A stretch of DNA of 64,000 nucleotides from Methylocystis sp. MJC1. Its GTDB lineage: Bacteria; Pseudomonadota; Alphaproteobacteria; Rhizobiales; Beijerinckiaceae. Positions 1 to 8,715 of this stretch are shown piece by piece. The notes under the pieces are model-generated. The model was not told the origin of the DNA and ran no database searches. It was given only the letters and a program-made list of their open reading frames with translations. The stretch's first letter is position 1, and each line of letters begins with the position of its first letter. The translations under genes were made by a program, and so were the position numbers. The DNA lies in NCBI RefSeq assembly GCF_026427715.1, contig NZ_CP107558.1, positions 3,813,001 to 3,877,000 of the forward strand, in the 5' to 3' direction.

Positions 1-2817
1 GAAAGCGCGGGCGCCCATGAAGCTCGGCTTCGTCGGCTCATAAGCCGCCCAATCGATCTTATAGTGATTGGCGCGCGCCTGCGCGAGCGGCACGCGCTGC
101 TTATCGGCCTGCGCGCGCGCATGCGCATCCGCGACGCGCTCATATTCCGCGCGCGTCTCGGCCATGTAATCGCCGCGCGTCCTCTGCGAGACGAGCGCCT
201 GCGCGACGCCCACCGCGCGGCTCGCGTCGGTGACATAGACCGCCTGCCCGCGGCGATAATTCGGGCTGATCTTGACCGCCGTATGCACCCGGCTCGTCGT
301 CGCGCCGCCAATCAGCAGCGGCGTGTCGAGCCCTTCGCGCTCCAGCTCGGAGGCGACGAAGCACATTTCATCGAGCGAGGGCGTGATGAGGCCGGAGAGG
401 CCGATGAGATCGACCTTCTCTTGCTTCGCGATTTCGAGAATCTTTGCCGCCGGCGTCATGACGCCGAGGTCGATCACCTCGAAGTTGTTGCAGCCGAGCA
501 CAACGCCGACAATATTCTTGCCGATGTCGTGCACGTCGCCCTTCACCGTGGCGAGCAAAATCTTGCCGGCGGAAGAGCGCGCATCCTTCCCCTCCTCCAT
601 GAAGGGCATGAGATAGGCGACCGCCTGTTTCATCACGCGCGCGGATTTCACGACCTGCGGCAGGAACATTTTGCCGGCGCCGAAGAGATCGCCCACGACA
701 TTCATGCCGGCCATCAGCGGGCCTTCGATAACGTCGAGCGGGCGCGTCGATTTCTGACGCGCTTCCTCGACGTCGGCGTCGATATATTCAGTGACGCCGT
801 TCACGAGCGCATATTCGAGGCGCTTCTCGACGCTGTTGTCGCGCCAGGCGGCGTCCTTCTCCGCCGATTTGGCGCCGGCGCCCTTGAATCTCTCCGCCGC
901 TTCCACCAGCCGTTCGGTCGCGTCCTTGCGGCGGTTCAACACCACGTCTTCGCAAAGCTCGCGCAGCTCAGGGTCGATCTCGGCGTAGACCGCGAGCTGG
1001 CCGGCGTTGACGATGCCCATATCCATGCCCGCCTGAATGGCGTGGTAGAGGAAGACTGAATGCATCACCTCCCGCACCGGCTCATTGCCGCGGAAGGAGA
1101 AGGAGAGGTTCGACACGCCGCCCGAGACATGGGCGTAAGGCAGGTCGCGCTTGATGGTGCGCGTCGCCTCGATGAAGTCGACGCCGTAATTCTCATGCTC
1201 CTCGATGCCCGTCGCCACCGCGAAGATGTTGGGATCGAAGATGATGTCCTGCGGCGGGAAGCCGACTTCTTCCATAAGAATCTTGTAGGCGCGCGCGCAA
1301 ATTTCCGTCTTGCGTTTAAGCGTATCAGCCTGACCCGTTTCGTCGAAGGCCATGACGACAACAGCAGCGCCGTAACGGCGCACTTTCTTGGCGTCTTCGA
1401 CGAACTTCTCTTCGCCTTCCTTCAGCGAGATCGAATTCACCACGCCCTTGCCCTGCAGGCACTTCAGGCCAGCTTCGATGACGCTGAATTTCGACGAATC
1501 GACCATCACCGGCACGCGGGCGATGTCCGGCTCGGCGGCGAGCATATTGAGGAAGTCGACCATGGCGCGCTGCGAGTCGAGCAGGCCCTCGTCCATATTG
1601 ATGTCGATCACCTGCGCGCCATTCGCCACCTGGTCGCGCGCGACGTCGAGCGCCGCCGTGTAGTCGCCATTGGTGATGAGCTTGCGGAACTTGGCCGAGC
1701 CCGTGACATTGGTGCGCTCGCCGACATTCACAAAGGGGATATCCTTGGTGAGCGCGAAGGGCTCGAGCCCGGAAAGACGCAGCAGCGGCTCGATCGTCGG
1801 GACCGCGCGGGGCTTCATCCCCTTCACCTTCTGCGCAATGGCGCCGATGTGATCGGGCGTCGTGCCGCAGCAGCCGCCGAGAACGTTCACCAGCCCCGCC
1901 GCGGCGAATTCGCCGACGAGCTCGGCCATATATTCCGGGCTCTCGTCATAGAGACCGAACTCATTCGGCAAGCCGGCGTTGGGGAAGGCGCAGACGCGCG
2001 TGTCGGCCACGCGGCCGATCTCGGCGATATGCTGGCGCATCTCCCGCGCGCCGAGCGCACAATTGAAGCCGATGGAAAACGGCTTGGCGTGCGACAGCGA
2101 ATTCCAGAAGGCGACCGACGTCTGGCCGGAGAGCGTGCGCCCGGAAAGATCGGTGATCGTGCCCGAGATCATGATCGGGAAGCGCGTGCCGATTTCCTCG
2201 AACGCGTCTTCAAGCGCATAGATCGCCGCCTTGGCGTTCAGCGTGTCGAAGACCGTCTCGACCAGCATGATGTCAGCGCCGCCGGCGATTAGGCCCAGCG
2301 CCTGCTCTTTGTAGGCGGCGCGCAGCTCGTCGAAGGTGACGGCGCGGAAGCCTGGATTCGAAACGTCGGGAGAAATAGACGCCGTGCGATTGGTCGGCCC
2401 CATCGAGCCGGCGACGAAACGGCGCACGCCGGTTTTCGACGCCACTTCGTCGGCCGCCGCGCGCGCGAGCTTAGCGCCTTCGCAATTGAGCTCGAACACA
2501 ATCGATTCGAGCCCGTAATCCGCTTGCGCGATGGTCGTGCCGCTGAAGGTGTTGGTTTCAATGATATCGGCGCCGGCGTCGAGATAGGCGACGTGGATCG
2601 CCTTGATCGCCTCGGGCTGGGTGAGGATCAAGAGATCATTATTGCCGCGCAGATCCTTAGGGTGATCCTTGAAACGCTCGCCGCGGAAGTGGCTTTCCTC
2701 GAATTTATGGCGCTGGACCATCGTGCCCATGGCGCCGTCGAGAATGAGGATGCGACTGCTCGCCGCCTCTTCCAGCGCCTTCAGAATGTTCGGGCCGTGA
2801 GCTTTGTCGAAAGTCAT
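1..2817 (-). CDS. metH: Methionine synthase, cobalamin-dependent (C-terminal part cut by window edge)
   Basis: Transfers a methyl group from 5-methyltetrahydrofolate to homocysteine through a bound cobalamin; cytoplasmic. The 939 visible codons cover the homocysteine-binding barrel (starting near [10 protein letters not shown], with the zinc-ligand motif GGCCGTTP near residue 320), the pterin-binding domain ([13 protein letters not shown]), and the cobalamin-binding domain with the lower-ligand motif VHDIGKNIV. The SAM-dependent reactivation domain would lie left of the window. The start ATG overlaps the metF stop by 4 bases (ATGA), so translation is probably coupled. It is the last gene of a regulator-metF-metH operon. 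The family is about 1,250 residues, so roughly a quarter is missing. Identification is very secure. Confidence 0.97.
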   Translation of the reverse strand, partial: MTFDKAHGPNILKALEEAASSRILILDGAMGTMVQRHKFEESHFRGERFKDHPKDLRGNNDLLILTQPEAIKAIHVAYLDAGADIIETNTFSGTTIAQADYGLESIVFELNCEGAKLARAAADEVASKTGVRRFVAGSMGPTNRTASISPDVSNPGFRAVTFDELRAAYKEQALGLIAGGADIMLVETVFDTLNAKAAIYALEDAFEEIGTRFPIMISGTITDLSGRTLSGQTSVAFWNSLSHAKPFSIGFNCALGAREMRQHIAEIGRVADTRVCAFPNAGLPNEFGLYDESPEYMAELVGEFAAAGLVNVLGGCCGTTPDHIGAIAQKVKGMKPRAVPTIEPLLRLSGLEPFALTKDIPFVNVGERTNVTGSAKFRKLITNGDYTAALDVARDQVANGAQVIDINMDEGLLDSQRAMVDFLNMLAAEPDIARVPVMVDSSKFSVIEAGLKCLQGKGVVNSISLKEGEEKFVEDAKKVRRYGAAVVVMAFDETGQADTLKRKTEICARAYKILMEEVGFPPQDIIFDPNIFAVATGIEEHENYGVDFIEATRTIKRDLPYAHVSGGVSNLSFSFRGNEPVREVMHSVFLYHAIQAGMDMGIVNAGQLAVYAEIDPELRELCEDVVLNRRKDATERLVEAAERFKGAGAKSAEKDAAWRDNSVEKRLEYALVNGVTEYIDADVEEARQKSTRPLDVIEGPLMAGMNVVGDLFGAGKMFLPQVVKSARVMKQAVAYLMPFMEEGKDARSSAGKILLATVKGDVHDIGKNIVGVVLGCNNFEVIDLGVMTPAAKILEIAKQEKVDLIGLSGLITPSLDEMCFVASELEREGLDTPLLIGGATTSRVHTAVKISPNYRRGQAVYVTDASRAVGVAQALVSQRTRGDYMAETRAEYERVADAHARAQADKQRVPLAQARANHYKIDWAAYEPTKPSFMGARAF

Positions 2818-3713
2818 GCGTCTACTTTCTCGCGAAGGGGACGAACGCCGAGCAGGTGGCATATGGCGAAGACCATATCGGCGCGGTTGTTGGTGTAGAA
2901 ATGAAACTCCTCGACGCCGGCGCGGGCCAGGCCCATCACCTGCTCGACGGCGGTCGTCGCGGCGACGAGCGCGCGGGTCTCTTGATCTTCATCGAGGCCG
3001 TCGAAACGCTCGGCGACCCAGCGCGGCACGCTCGCGCCCGCCTTCGCCGCGAAATTCGCGACCTGCTTGAAATTGCGGATCGGCATGATGCCCGGTACGA
3101 TCGGGATCGTAATGCCGCGGGCGCGCGCCTTGTCGAGAAAGCGGAAGTAGACGTCGTTGTCGAAGAAGAACTGCGTGATGGCGCGCGTCGCGCCGGCGTC
3201 GATCTTCGCCTGCAGCGCGTCGAGATCCTGTTCGATAGAGCGGCTTTCGGGATGGCCCTCGGGGTAGGTCGACACCGAAATCTCGAAATCATGCAGCCGA
3301 CGAATGCCCTGCACGAGATCGGAAGAGCTGGCGTAGCCCTTGGGGTTGGGTTCGAACGCCGTGCCGACGCCTGTCGGCGGATCGCCGCGCAGCGCCACGA
3401 TGTGGCGCACGCCAGCCTCCCAATAGGCGTGAAGAATCTCGTCGATCTCTTCTTTCGAGGACGACACGCAAGTGAGATGCGCCGCCGGCTTCATGACGGT
3501 CTCGCGGGCGATGCGCGCGACGATCGCATGGGTGCGCTCACGCGTCGAGCCGCCCGCGCCATAGGTGACGGAGACGAAATGCGGCCGCAAGGCTTCGAGG
3601 CGCTTCACCGACGCCCAAAGCTGCGTCTCCATCTCCGCCGTCTTGGGCGGAAAGAATTCGTAAGAGATATTGAACCGCGAGCCGGAGGCGGTCGGATGCA
3701 GCGCGTTGAACAT
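2814..3713 (-). CDS. metF: 5,10-methylenetetrahydrofolate reductase
   Basis: Reduces methylenetetrahydrofolate to 5-methyltetrahydrofolate using FAD and NAD(P)H, supplying the methyl donor for the following metH. The 299 residues match the usual bacterial MetF length. Visible family motifs are the N-terminal FEFFPPK-type strand ([13 protein letters not shown]), [25 protein letters not shown] and a TQFFFDND segment. The start ATG shares one base with the stop codon of the upstream regulator (TGATG), and its own stop overlaps metH by 4 bases, so the three genes form one translationally coupled operon. Confidence 0.96.
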   Translation of the reverse strand: MFNALHPTASGSRFNISYEFFPPKTAEMETQLWASVKRLEALRPHFVSVTYGAGGSTRERTHAIVARIARETVMKPAAHLTCVSSSKEEIDEILHAYWEAGVRHIVALRGDPPTGVGTAFEPNPKGYASSSDLVQGIRRLHDFEISVSTYPEGHPESRSIEQDLDALQAKIDAGATRAITQFFFDNDVYFRFLDKARARGITIPIVPGIMPIRNFKQVANFAAKAGASVPRWVAERFDGLDEDQETRALVAATTAVEQVMGLARAGVEEFHFYTNNRADMVFAICHLLGVRPLREKVDA

Positions 3714-4723
3714 CAGGCGGTCTCATAGGAAGAAGCAGGAATCGGATCGGCGATCGTGCGCGGATCGCGCGCGAGCCACAGTGAAACAGTCAACTTCGCG
3801 CCCTCGCCGGCGGCCGGCGAAAGCGCGCGGTGCATCACCGTCTCCAAGCCCGCCTGGGCGAGAAGGTCGGCGATCTCGCTTTCGGAAAAGCCGAGGCGGC
3901 GATGGGCGTGCTTGTCGCGCAGGGCCTCTTCCTGATGCGGCGCGAAGTCGACGACGAGCAGCCGCCCGCCGGGCGCCAATACGCGCGCCGCCTCGCGCAG
4001 CGCGCGGGCCGGATCGTCAAGATAGTGCAGGACCTGATGCATGATCGCGAGATCGACGGAATTGCGCTCAATCGGCAAAGCGTAAATGTCGCCCTGGCGC
4101 AATTGCACATTGCGTAGCCCCGTCTCCTCCATGCGACCGCGCGCCACAGCGAGCATGGCGGTCGAAAGATCGACGCCAATGGCGCGTTCCGCGAGCGGCG
4201 CGAAGAGCTCCAGCATGCGGCCGGCGCCGGCGCCGAGATCGAGCAGGGTGCGCACCGGCGCATCGCCCACGGCCTCGCGCATGGCGTCCTCGACGCGCGC
4301 CTCGGGGACATGCAGCGAGCGGATATCGTCCCATTCGGCGGCGTGGGCGGCGAAATAGCGGGCGGCGTTTTCGGCGCGGGCCTGGCGCACGTCTTCGAGG
4401 CGCGCCTGATCCTCGGCGAGAACCGCATCATTGGGATCGAGCCAGGCCGCAATGTCGCGCGCCATGGCGCCCGCCTGTCCCGTCGGCGACAGTCGAAAGA
4501 AAGCCCAGGCGCCTTCGCGGCGGCGCTCGACCAGGCCGGCCTCGACGAGGAGCTTCAGATGGCGAGAAACGCGCGGCTGCGACTGGCCGAGGATGGTGAC
4601 GACCTCGCTGACGGTGAGCTCGGACTGGTTAAGCAGAGCGAGCAGCCGCAGCCGCGTCTCTTCCGCGGCTGCATTGAGCGCCGCGAGCGCGGGGTCCAGC
4701 CTTAGGGAATTGGGGGCGGTCAT
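3713..4723 (-). CDS. ArsR-family regulator fused to a SAM-dependent methyltransferase domain (SahR-like)
   Basis: A 336-residue protein with an N-terminal winged-helix ArsR domain (about residues 1-100, recognition helix SQPRVSRHLKLL) and a class I methyltransferase fold (motif I LLDLGAGAGRML, later LAIMHQVLHYLDD). The start chosen is MTAPNSL, because a longer in-frame reading would run through the promoter at 4752-4780. ArsR-methyltransferase fusions next to metF/metH are known in Alphaproteobacteria and have been assigned to an S-adenosylhomocysteine-responsive group (SahR); applying that here is inference. The methyltransferase fold may act as a ligand sensor, since SAH binds such folds. 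A near-palindrome 18 bases upstream of the start is the obvious autoregulatory operator. Confidence 0.85.
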   Translation of the reverse strand: MTAPNSLRLDPALAALNAAAEETRLRLLALLNQSELTVSEVVTILGQSQPRVSRHLKLLVEAGLVERRREGAWAFFRLSPTGQAGAMARDIAAWLDPNDAVLAEDQARLEDVRQARAENAARYFAAHAAEWDDIRSLHVPEARVEDAMREAVGDAPVRTLLDLGAGAGRMLELFAPLAERAIGVDLSTAMLAVARGRMEETGLRNVQLRQGDIYALPIERNSVDLAIMHQVLHYLDDPARALREAARVLAPGGRLLVVDFAPHQEEALRDKHAHRRLGFSESEIADLLAQAGLETVMHRALSPAAGEGAKLTVSLWLARDPRTIADPIPASSYETA

Positions 4724-4740
4724 GCGGCCTCTACTGCGAG

Positions 4741-4780
4741 ATATAAAGATATCTATATGCGTTGATCGCAGAAGCTGCAA
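4741..4780 (-). promoter_or_regulatory. Promoter and overlapping operator of the metF-metH operon
   Basis: Read leftwards, TTGCAG (4775-4780) and TATAGA (4752-4757) are separated by exactly 17 bases, a good sigma-70-type promoter. The -10 element lies inside the imperfect palindrome ATATAAAGATATCTATAT (4741-4758; core AGATATCT), so a bound dimer would block transcription. The site is 18 bases upstream of the regulator start codon. Assignment to the ArsR-type product of the first gene is inference. Confidence 0.7.
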
Positions 4781-5187
4781 GCCCCGCAAAACGAACAGGG
4801 ACATCCCGCCGTCTGCTTCAACTTGTCGCTTGACGGAAACGGGAAACGGGAGCAACATTTCCCTTACATCGCAACCGCTTCGGCAAATGAAGCGGGATCG
4901 CTCGGGCGGGACCTCGACGCGGCAGCGATACAGGAGACGCCGGCGTACTCCCTGTCACCGGCGGAGCGGTCGAGCAACTTTAGTTGCGGAGGAGCATGAC
5001 GCCACCGGGTCAGATCATTTGACCGGCGTTTGGTTCCGGTCAAAGCGGGAAGCCAGGCTCAGCGCTGCCTGACATGTCCCGTTCCGAAAAATTCCCTACC
5101 ATTTGAAGAAGGCTCGCCGCGAAGGCCAAGCAGCGGGCGTTCTTTCCCGAAACTGGACCATACCAGCAGCTTCCGAGAGAAGCATTG
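4781..5187. other. Gene-free stretch with many inverted repeats, possible untranslated RNA
   Basis: No credible protein is coded here. Successive inverted repeats can be read: CCGCTTC/GAAGCGG at 4876-4896, ATCGCT/AGCGAT flanking 4897-4929, ACAGG/CCTGT enclosing the palindrome ACGCCGGCGT near 4930-4956, GCAAC/GTTGC around 4973-4986, and GGTCA/TGACC around 5008-5025. They lead up to a terminator-like hairpin read on the plus strand. This would suit a rightward non-coding RNA of about 350 bases, but I recognise no family, and a high-GC region produces hairpins by chance. Confidence 0.3.
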
Positions 5188-5225
5188 GGCCCCGTTCGCA
5201 CTAGGCGACGGGGCCTTCGCTGTTT
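5188..5225 (+). terminator. Terminator-like hairpin on the plus strand
   Basis: GGCCCCGT and CGC pair with GCG and ACGGGGCC around a 5-base loop (5188-5215), followed by TTCGCTGTTTTA. The T tract is interrupted. No plus-strand gene ends here, so if it is a real terminator it would belong to an RNA made from the preceding intergenic stretch. Confidence 0.45.
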
Positions 5226-5233
5226 TAGCGCCA

Positions 5234-5317
5234 CGTCATTGCGAGCGAAGCGAAGCAATCCAGGGCAGCTATGGGGGCTCTGGGTTGCTTCGTCGGCTTC
5301 GCCTCCTCGCAATGACG
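5234..5317. repeat. Dispersed inverted repeat of the CGTCATTGCGAG family
   Basis: The ends CGTCATTGCGAG and CTCGCAATGACG are perfect inverted repeats, with internal GAAGCAATCC and GGTTGCTTCG also paired. The same outer ends occur at 12376-12456. Such REP/BIME-like palindromes are frequent between genes in Alphaproteobacteria; function unknown. Confidence 0.75.
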
Positions 5318-5333
5318 GCCCCTGATAAGCCTC

Positions 5334-5364
5334 CAAAAAGAAACGGCCGCCCGAAGGCGGCCGT
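5334..5364 (-). terminator. Rho-independent terminator of the CoA-transferase gene
   Basis: On the minus strand ACGGCCGCC and GGCGGCCGT pair around a 4-base loop (5343-5364) and are followed by TTTCTTTTT. It lies 22 bases downstream of the stop codon of the leftward CoA-transferase gene. Confidence 0.85.
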
Positions 5365-5386
5365 CAGAAGCTCGAAAGCCCTATGC

Positions 5387-7348
5387 TTACGCCGGCGCCT
5401 TTTCCTCTTCGGCCGCGACCACTTCGAGGAAGGTCTCGGCGGCCTCGCGGCGCTCGAAGACGTGGGGCTGCAGGCCGCGCTTGGCCATGGCTTCCTTCAT
5501 CTTCATGCGGGCGAAGGCGCTCGTCGCATAGCGCGTCGTCGTCAGATAATAATGCTGGCTCAGATATTCGATCATCTCGGCGTAGTCGTCGTAGAGCGCC
5601 TCGGCGATCCGCGCGCCGTCGTGGTTGACGACGGAATTCACGCGCTTGCCCACCTTCTGGCAGGCGGCGCCGAGCGCTTGGCGCATTTCGTCGACGTCCT
5701 TCTTGGTGCGCGCATTCCAGCCCTCGAGATTGAGGAAGAGAATATTGCGCGCGGCGTCGTAGCTGATGCGCTGATCGAGATTGAGGTTGAGCAGATCATT
5801 GATCAGCCCCATGGGCTCGTCGATGAAGATGCGACGGTCCATAAGCTGCGGATCATTGATGATCGGCTTGAAGTCCATGAAGGGCAGAATGTGCTTGTCG
5901 ATGTCGATGCCGGGCGCGACCTCGACCAGCTCCAGACCATTCTCCTTGAGCTGGAAGACGCAACGCTCGGTGACGTAATAGACCGGCTGCTTGCGCTTCT
6001 GCGCGAATTTGCCCGAGAAGGTCGTCTGCTCGACCGAGTTCAGGAACTTCTTGTTGCGGCCTTCCTGAAGGATATTGACCTTGCCGTCGGCGATCTCGAC
6101 GCGCAGGCCGCCATTGGTGAAGGTGCCGGCGAAGACGACAAGACGCGCGTTCTGGCTGATGTTGATGAAGCCGCCGCAGCCGTTGAGGCGCCCCCCGAAT
6201 TTCGAGGTGTTGACATTGCCCTGCAGGTCGCATTCGGCCATGCCGAGGCAGGTCATGTCGAGACCGCCGCCGTCATAGAAATCGAACTGCTGGTTCTGCT
6301 GGATAATGCTGTCGGCGTTGGTCGCCGCGCCGAAGCTCGAACCCGAGGCCAGCACGCCGCCGATCGCGCCGGCTTCCGTCGTCAGCGTGATATAGGGCGT
6401 GAGCTTTTCTTCATTGGCGACGGCGGCGATGCCCTCCGGCGCGCCAACGCCGAGGTTGACGACGCCATTCGGCGGTAGCTCGAAGGAGGCGCGGCGAGCG
6501 ATGACCTTGCGCTCGTCGAGCGGCATTTTCGAGAGCTTCTCGACCGGCACGCGGACTTCGCCGGCGAGCGCCGCATTATACATGACGCCGTAATTCATAC
6601 GGTGCATCTCGGGCTGATCGGCGACCACGACGGCCGAGACCAGAATGCCCGGCACATGCACGTCCTTGGGCTTGATCGAACCCTGCTCGACGATGCGCTC
6701 GACCTGCGCGATGACAAGGCCGCCATTATTATGCGCGGCCATGGCCTGGGCGAGATTGTCGAGAACCAGCGCCTCCTTCTCCATGCTGATATTGCCCGAA
6801 GGGTCAGCCGAGGTGCCGCGGATGAAGGCGACGTCGATCTTGGTGGAGATGTAGAAGAGCCACTCCTCGCCCTGGATGTTGTGATATTTGACGATGTCGT
6901 CGGTGGTGACGTCGTTCACCTTGCCGCCGCCGAAGCGCGGATCGACGTAAGTATAAAGACCGACTTTCGAGAACAGGCCCGGCTGGCCGGCGGCGCAGGC
7001 GCGGTAGAGCTGCGAGATGACGCCCTGGGGCAGGTTGTAGCCCAGAATCTTATTCTCCTGGGCGGCCTGGGCGACCTTGGGCATGCGGCCGAAATTGGCG
7101 GCGATGACGCGCTTGAGCAGGCCCTCGTGGTGGAAGCGGCCGGTGCCGAGGCCCTTGGAGTCGCCGGCGCCGGCGGTCATGATCAAGGTCAGGTCGCGCG
7201 GGTGCTGGGACTCGACGAAACGCTTCTCCAGCGCGGCGTGGAGCGCCTCGGGAATGCAGCTTTGAACGAAGCCCGTGGTAGTCACGACATCATTGTCGCG
7301 GATGAGCGCAATCGCCTCGTCGGCGCTGATGACCTTGTTATTCGCCAT
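5387..7348 (-). CDS. Acyl-CoA:carboxylate CoA-transferase (propionate/acetate type) with C-terminal extension
   Basis: Moves coenzyme A between short acyl-CoAs and acetate or similar acids. The first ~530 residues follow the family I propionate CoA-transferase (YdiF/Pct) layout, with two fused CoA-transferase lobes. The catalytic glutamate that forms the glutamyl-CoA thioester is E325 in TLTTEAGAIGG, followed by the glycine-rich YDGGGLDMTCLG segment. The family usually stops near 520-540 residues; this protein has 653. The extra ~120 residues (NILFLNLEGWNARTKK onwards) look like a compact alpha/beta domain of the kind seen in some proteobacterial homologues. It is a single gene with its own terminator; acyl substrate unknown. 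Confidence 0.85.
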   Translation of the reverse strand: MANNKVISADEAIALIRDNDVVTTTGFVQSCIPEALHAALEKRFVESQHPRDLTLIMTAGAGDSKGLGTGRFHHEGLLKRVIAANFGRMPKVAQAAQENKILGYNLPQGVISQLYRACAAGQPGLFSKVGLYTYVDPRFGGGKVNDVTTDDIVKYHNIQGEEWLFYISTKIDVAFIRGTSADPSGNISMEKEALVLDNLAQAMAAHNNGGLVIAQVERIVEQGSIKPKDVHVPGILVSAVVVADQPEMHRMNYGVMYNAALAGEVRVPVEKLSKMPLDERKVIARRASFELPPNGVVNLGVGAPEGIAAVANEEKLTPYITLTTEAGAIGGVLASGSSFGAATNADSIIQQNQQFDFYDGGGLDMTCLGMAECDLQGNVNTSKFGGRLNGCGGFINISQNARLVVFAGTFTNGGLRVEIADGKVNILQEGRNKKFLNSVEQTTFSGKFAQKRKQPVYYVTERCVFQLKENGLELVEVAPGIDIDKHILPFMDFKPIINDPQLMDRRIFIDEPMGLINDLLNLNLDQRISYDAARNILFLNLEGWNARTKKDVDEMRQALGAACQKVGKRVNSVVNHDGARIAEALYDDYAEMIEYLSQHYYLTTTRYATSAFARMKMKEAMAKRGLQPHVFERREAAETFLEVVAAEEEKAPA

Positions 7349-7529
7349 TTCCTGTGGGTTCCCCTCGACTCCGCTCTTGTAAGCGGCGCCGGCTGCGGCC
7401 GCCTCGGCGGACTTTTTGCTGAAATGATGGGCGCAAGCGTAGAGACCGCGCCTTGGAAGCGCAATAGCGACGATGCCGCATGAATTCTAGGGCTCTTTTC
7501 GGATAGGCGGAGAGGACAAATCTATGAAT

Positions 7530-7555
7530 GGCGCGCGGGGATCGACCCGCGCGCC
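7530..7555. terminator. Strong GC hairpin downstream of the alcohol dehydrogenase gene
   Basis: GGCGCGCGGG and CCCGCGCGCC form a perfect 10-base stem around GATCGA. It sits 22 bases beyond the stop of the leftward dehydrogenase gene, without a clear T tract. A terminator or mRNA-end stabiliser is likely. The remaining sequence up to 7345 shows no gene. Confidence 0.45.
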
Positions 7556-7576
7556 CATGACGCAAGCGCGCGCCGG

Positions 7577-8605
7577 TCAGCCATTTTGCGCAGGCGCGAC
7601 GTCGACGACGATCTTCCCGAAGGGCCCGCTTGCGAGATGCGCCATCGCCTCGGGCAGCGCCTCGAAGGGGTAGCGCCGGTCGATCACGGGTTGCAGGCCG
7701 ATCGTTTCGACGGCTGTGACGAAGTCTTCCGTGGCGCGGCGGTGACCGACGAAAACGCCCCTGACAACGAGCTGCTTGAGCATGAGCGGGAGAACTGGCG
7801 CCGAGAGATCGAGGCCCTCGATGATCCCGATGACCGAAATCTGGCCGCCCACGGCGGCCGCCTCCACGGATTTCGCGAGATTGGCGCCGCCCGCGATTTC
7901 GAGGATGTGATCGACTCCCCGCCCGCCCGTGACTTCGATCACCGCCTTCGCCCAGTCGCCGACGTTGCGATTGACGCCAATATCGGCGCCGAGCGCCTTG
8001 GCCCGTTCGAGCTTGGCGTCGTCGCTGGACGTGACGATGACCTTTGCGCCATGCGCCCGCGCGATCTGCACGCCGAACAGCGCAACGCCGCCAGTGCCCT
8101 GCACGAGGACGGTTTGACCGGCGCGAAGCCGCCCCGCTTCGATGAGCGCGGCCCAGGCGGTGACGCCGGCGACCGGCAGCGTGCTCGCCTGCGCGTCGGA
8201 GAGGCTCCCCGGCGCCCGAACCAGCCAATCGGCGGGCAGAGCGACGAACTCCGCCAGCACGCCGGGCAGCGGCCCGCCCATGGTCGTCGAAAAGGGCCGC
8301 GCCGCCGACCCCGGCGGCAGTCCGTCGATCCAGCCGGGCACATAGCTCGATAAGACGCGGTCGCCGGCGCTGAAACGCGTGACGCCCGCGCCGCAGGAGG
8401 CCACCCTCCCGGCGAGGTCGGAGCCGGGCGTGAAGGGAAAGTCGAAGCCGCCGCCGAACTTCCCGTCGATGACGAGCTGGTCGCGATAATTCAGGGAAAC
8501 ATTCGCGACCTGAACCAGCACGTCGCCGGGGCCCGGCTCGGGGCGCGCCATTTCAACGAACTTCAGATTATCGCGGCCGAAAGAATCGATCGTCCAAGCC
8601 CTCAT
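7577..8605 (-). CDS. NAD(P)-dependent zinc-type alcohol dehydrogenase / quinone oxidoreductase family protein
   Basis: A 342-residue medium-chain dehydrogenase/reductase: GroES-like N-terminal domain (NYRDQLVIDGKFG, GSDLAGRVASCGAGV) and Rossmann domain (VLVQGTGGVALFGVQIA, with the start of the NADP-binding site at VIVTSSDDAKLERAKALGAD). Typical zinc ligands (GHE motif, four-cysteine loop) are not evident, which favours the zinc-independent quinone-oxidoreductase-like branch. The start is the ATG at 8605, preceded by GACAGGAG; a longer reading would run into the divergent promoter. It faces a LysR regulator, a common pairing in which the regulator controls the enzyme gene. Substrate unknown. 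Confidence 0.85.
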   Translation of the reverse strand: MRAWTIDSFGRDNLKFVEMARPEPGPGDVLVQVANVSLNYRDQLVIDGKFGGGFDFPFTPGSDLAGRVASCGAGVTRFSAGDRVLSSYVPGWIDGLPPGSAARPFSTTMGGPLPGVLAEFVALPADWLVRAPGSLSDAQASTLPVAGVTAWAALIEAGRLRAGQTVLVQGTGGVALFGVQIARAHGAKVIVTSSDDAKLERAKALGADIGVNRNVGDWAKAVIEVTGGRGVDHILEIAGGANLAKSVEAAAVGGQISVIGIIEGLDLSAPVLPLMLKQLVVRGVFVGHRRATEDFVTAVETIGLQPVIDRRYPFEALPEAMAHLASGPFGKIVVDVAPAQNG

Positions 8606-8634
8606 TCCAATGCTCCTGTCTCGATGCGGAGCTG

Positions 8635-8695
8635 AAACGATAAATGCGCCAGAGGCGCTACAGTTGCGCCGATCTTTCCGCATATTGTATCGTTT
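8635..8695. promoter_or_regulatory. Divergent control region with widely spaced inverted repeat
   Basis: AAACGATA (8635-8642) and TATCGTTT (8688-8695) are perfect 8-base inverted repeats 45 bases apart, between the dehydrogenase gene and the divergent LysR gene. LysR proteins bind two separated sites as tetramers and bend DNA, so this arrangement suits a shared operator. Binding is inferred. Confidence 0.5.
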
Positions 8696-8715
8696 GAAGA
8701 GCCAATGAGGCGCTA

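Noticed and set aside
4920..4960. Cobalamin riboswitch upstream of the cobalamin-dependent metH operon
   Set aside because: The CAGGAGAC string resembles the B12 box, but it is on the strand opposite to metH, and the conserved CCCGC-ACTGT core of that riboswitch is absent. Treated only as an unexplained hairpin region.
5040..5090. SAH riboswitch, from an AGCGCTGC string near 5060
   Set aside because: Only the short central string matches; the GAGG and paired GGCUCGG elements of that riboswitch are absent in the right order and orientation.
5030..6478. 482-residue plus-strand open frame opposite the CoA-transferase gene
   Set aside because: Arises from the GC-rich codon pattern of the real minus-strand gene and shows no family motif. 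The same applies to other long opposite-strand frames, for example opposite metH, cydA, sqr, the RND pump and hemY.
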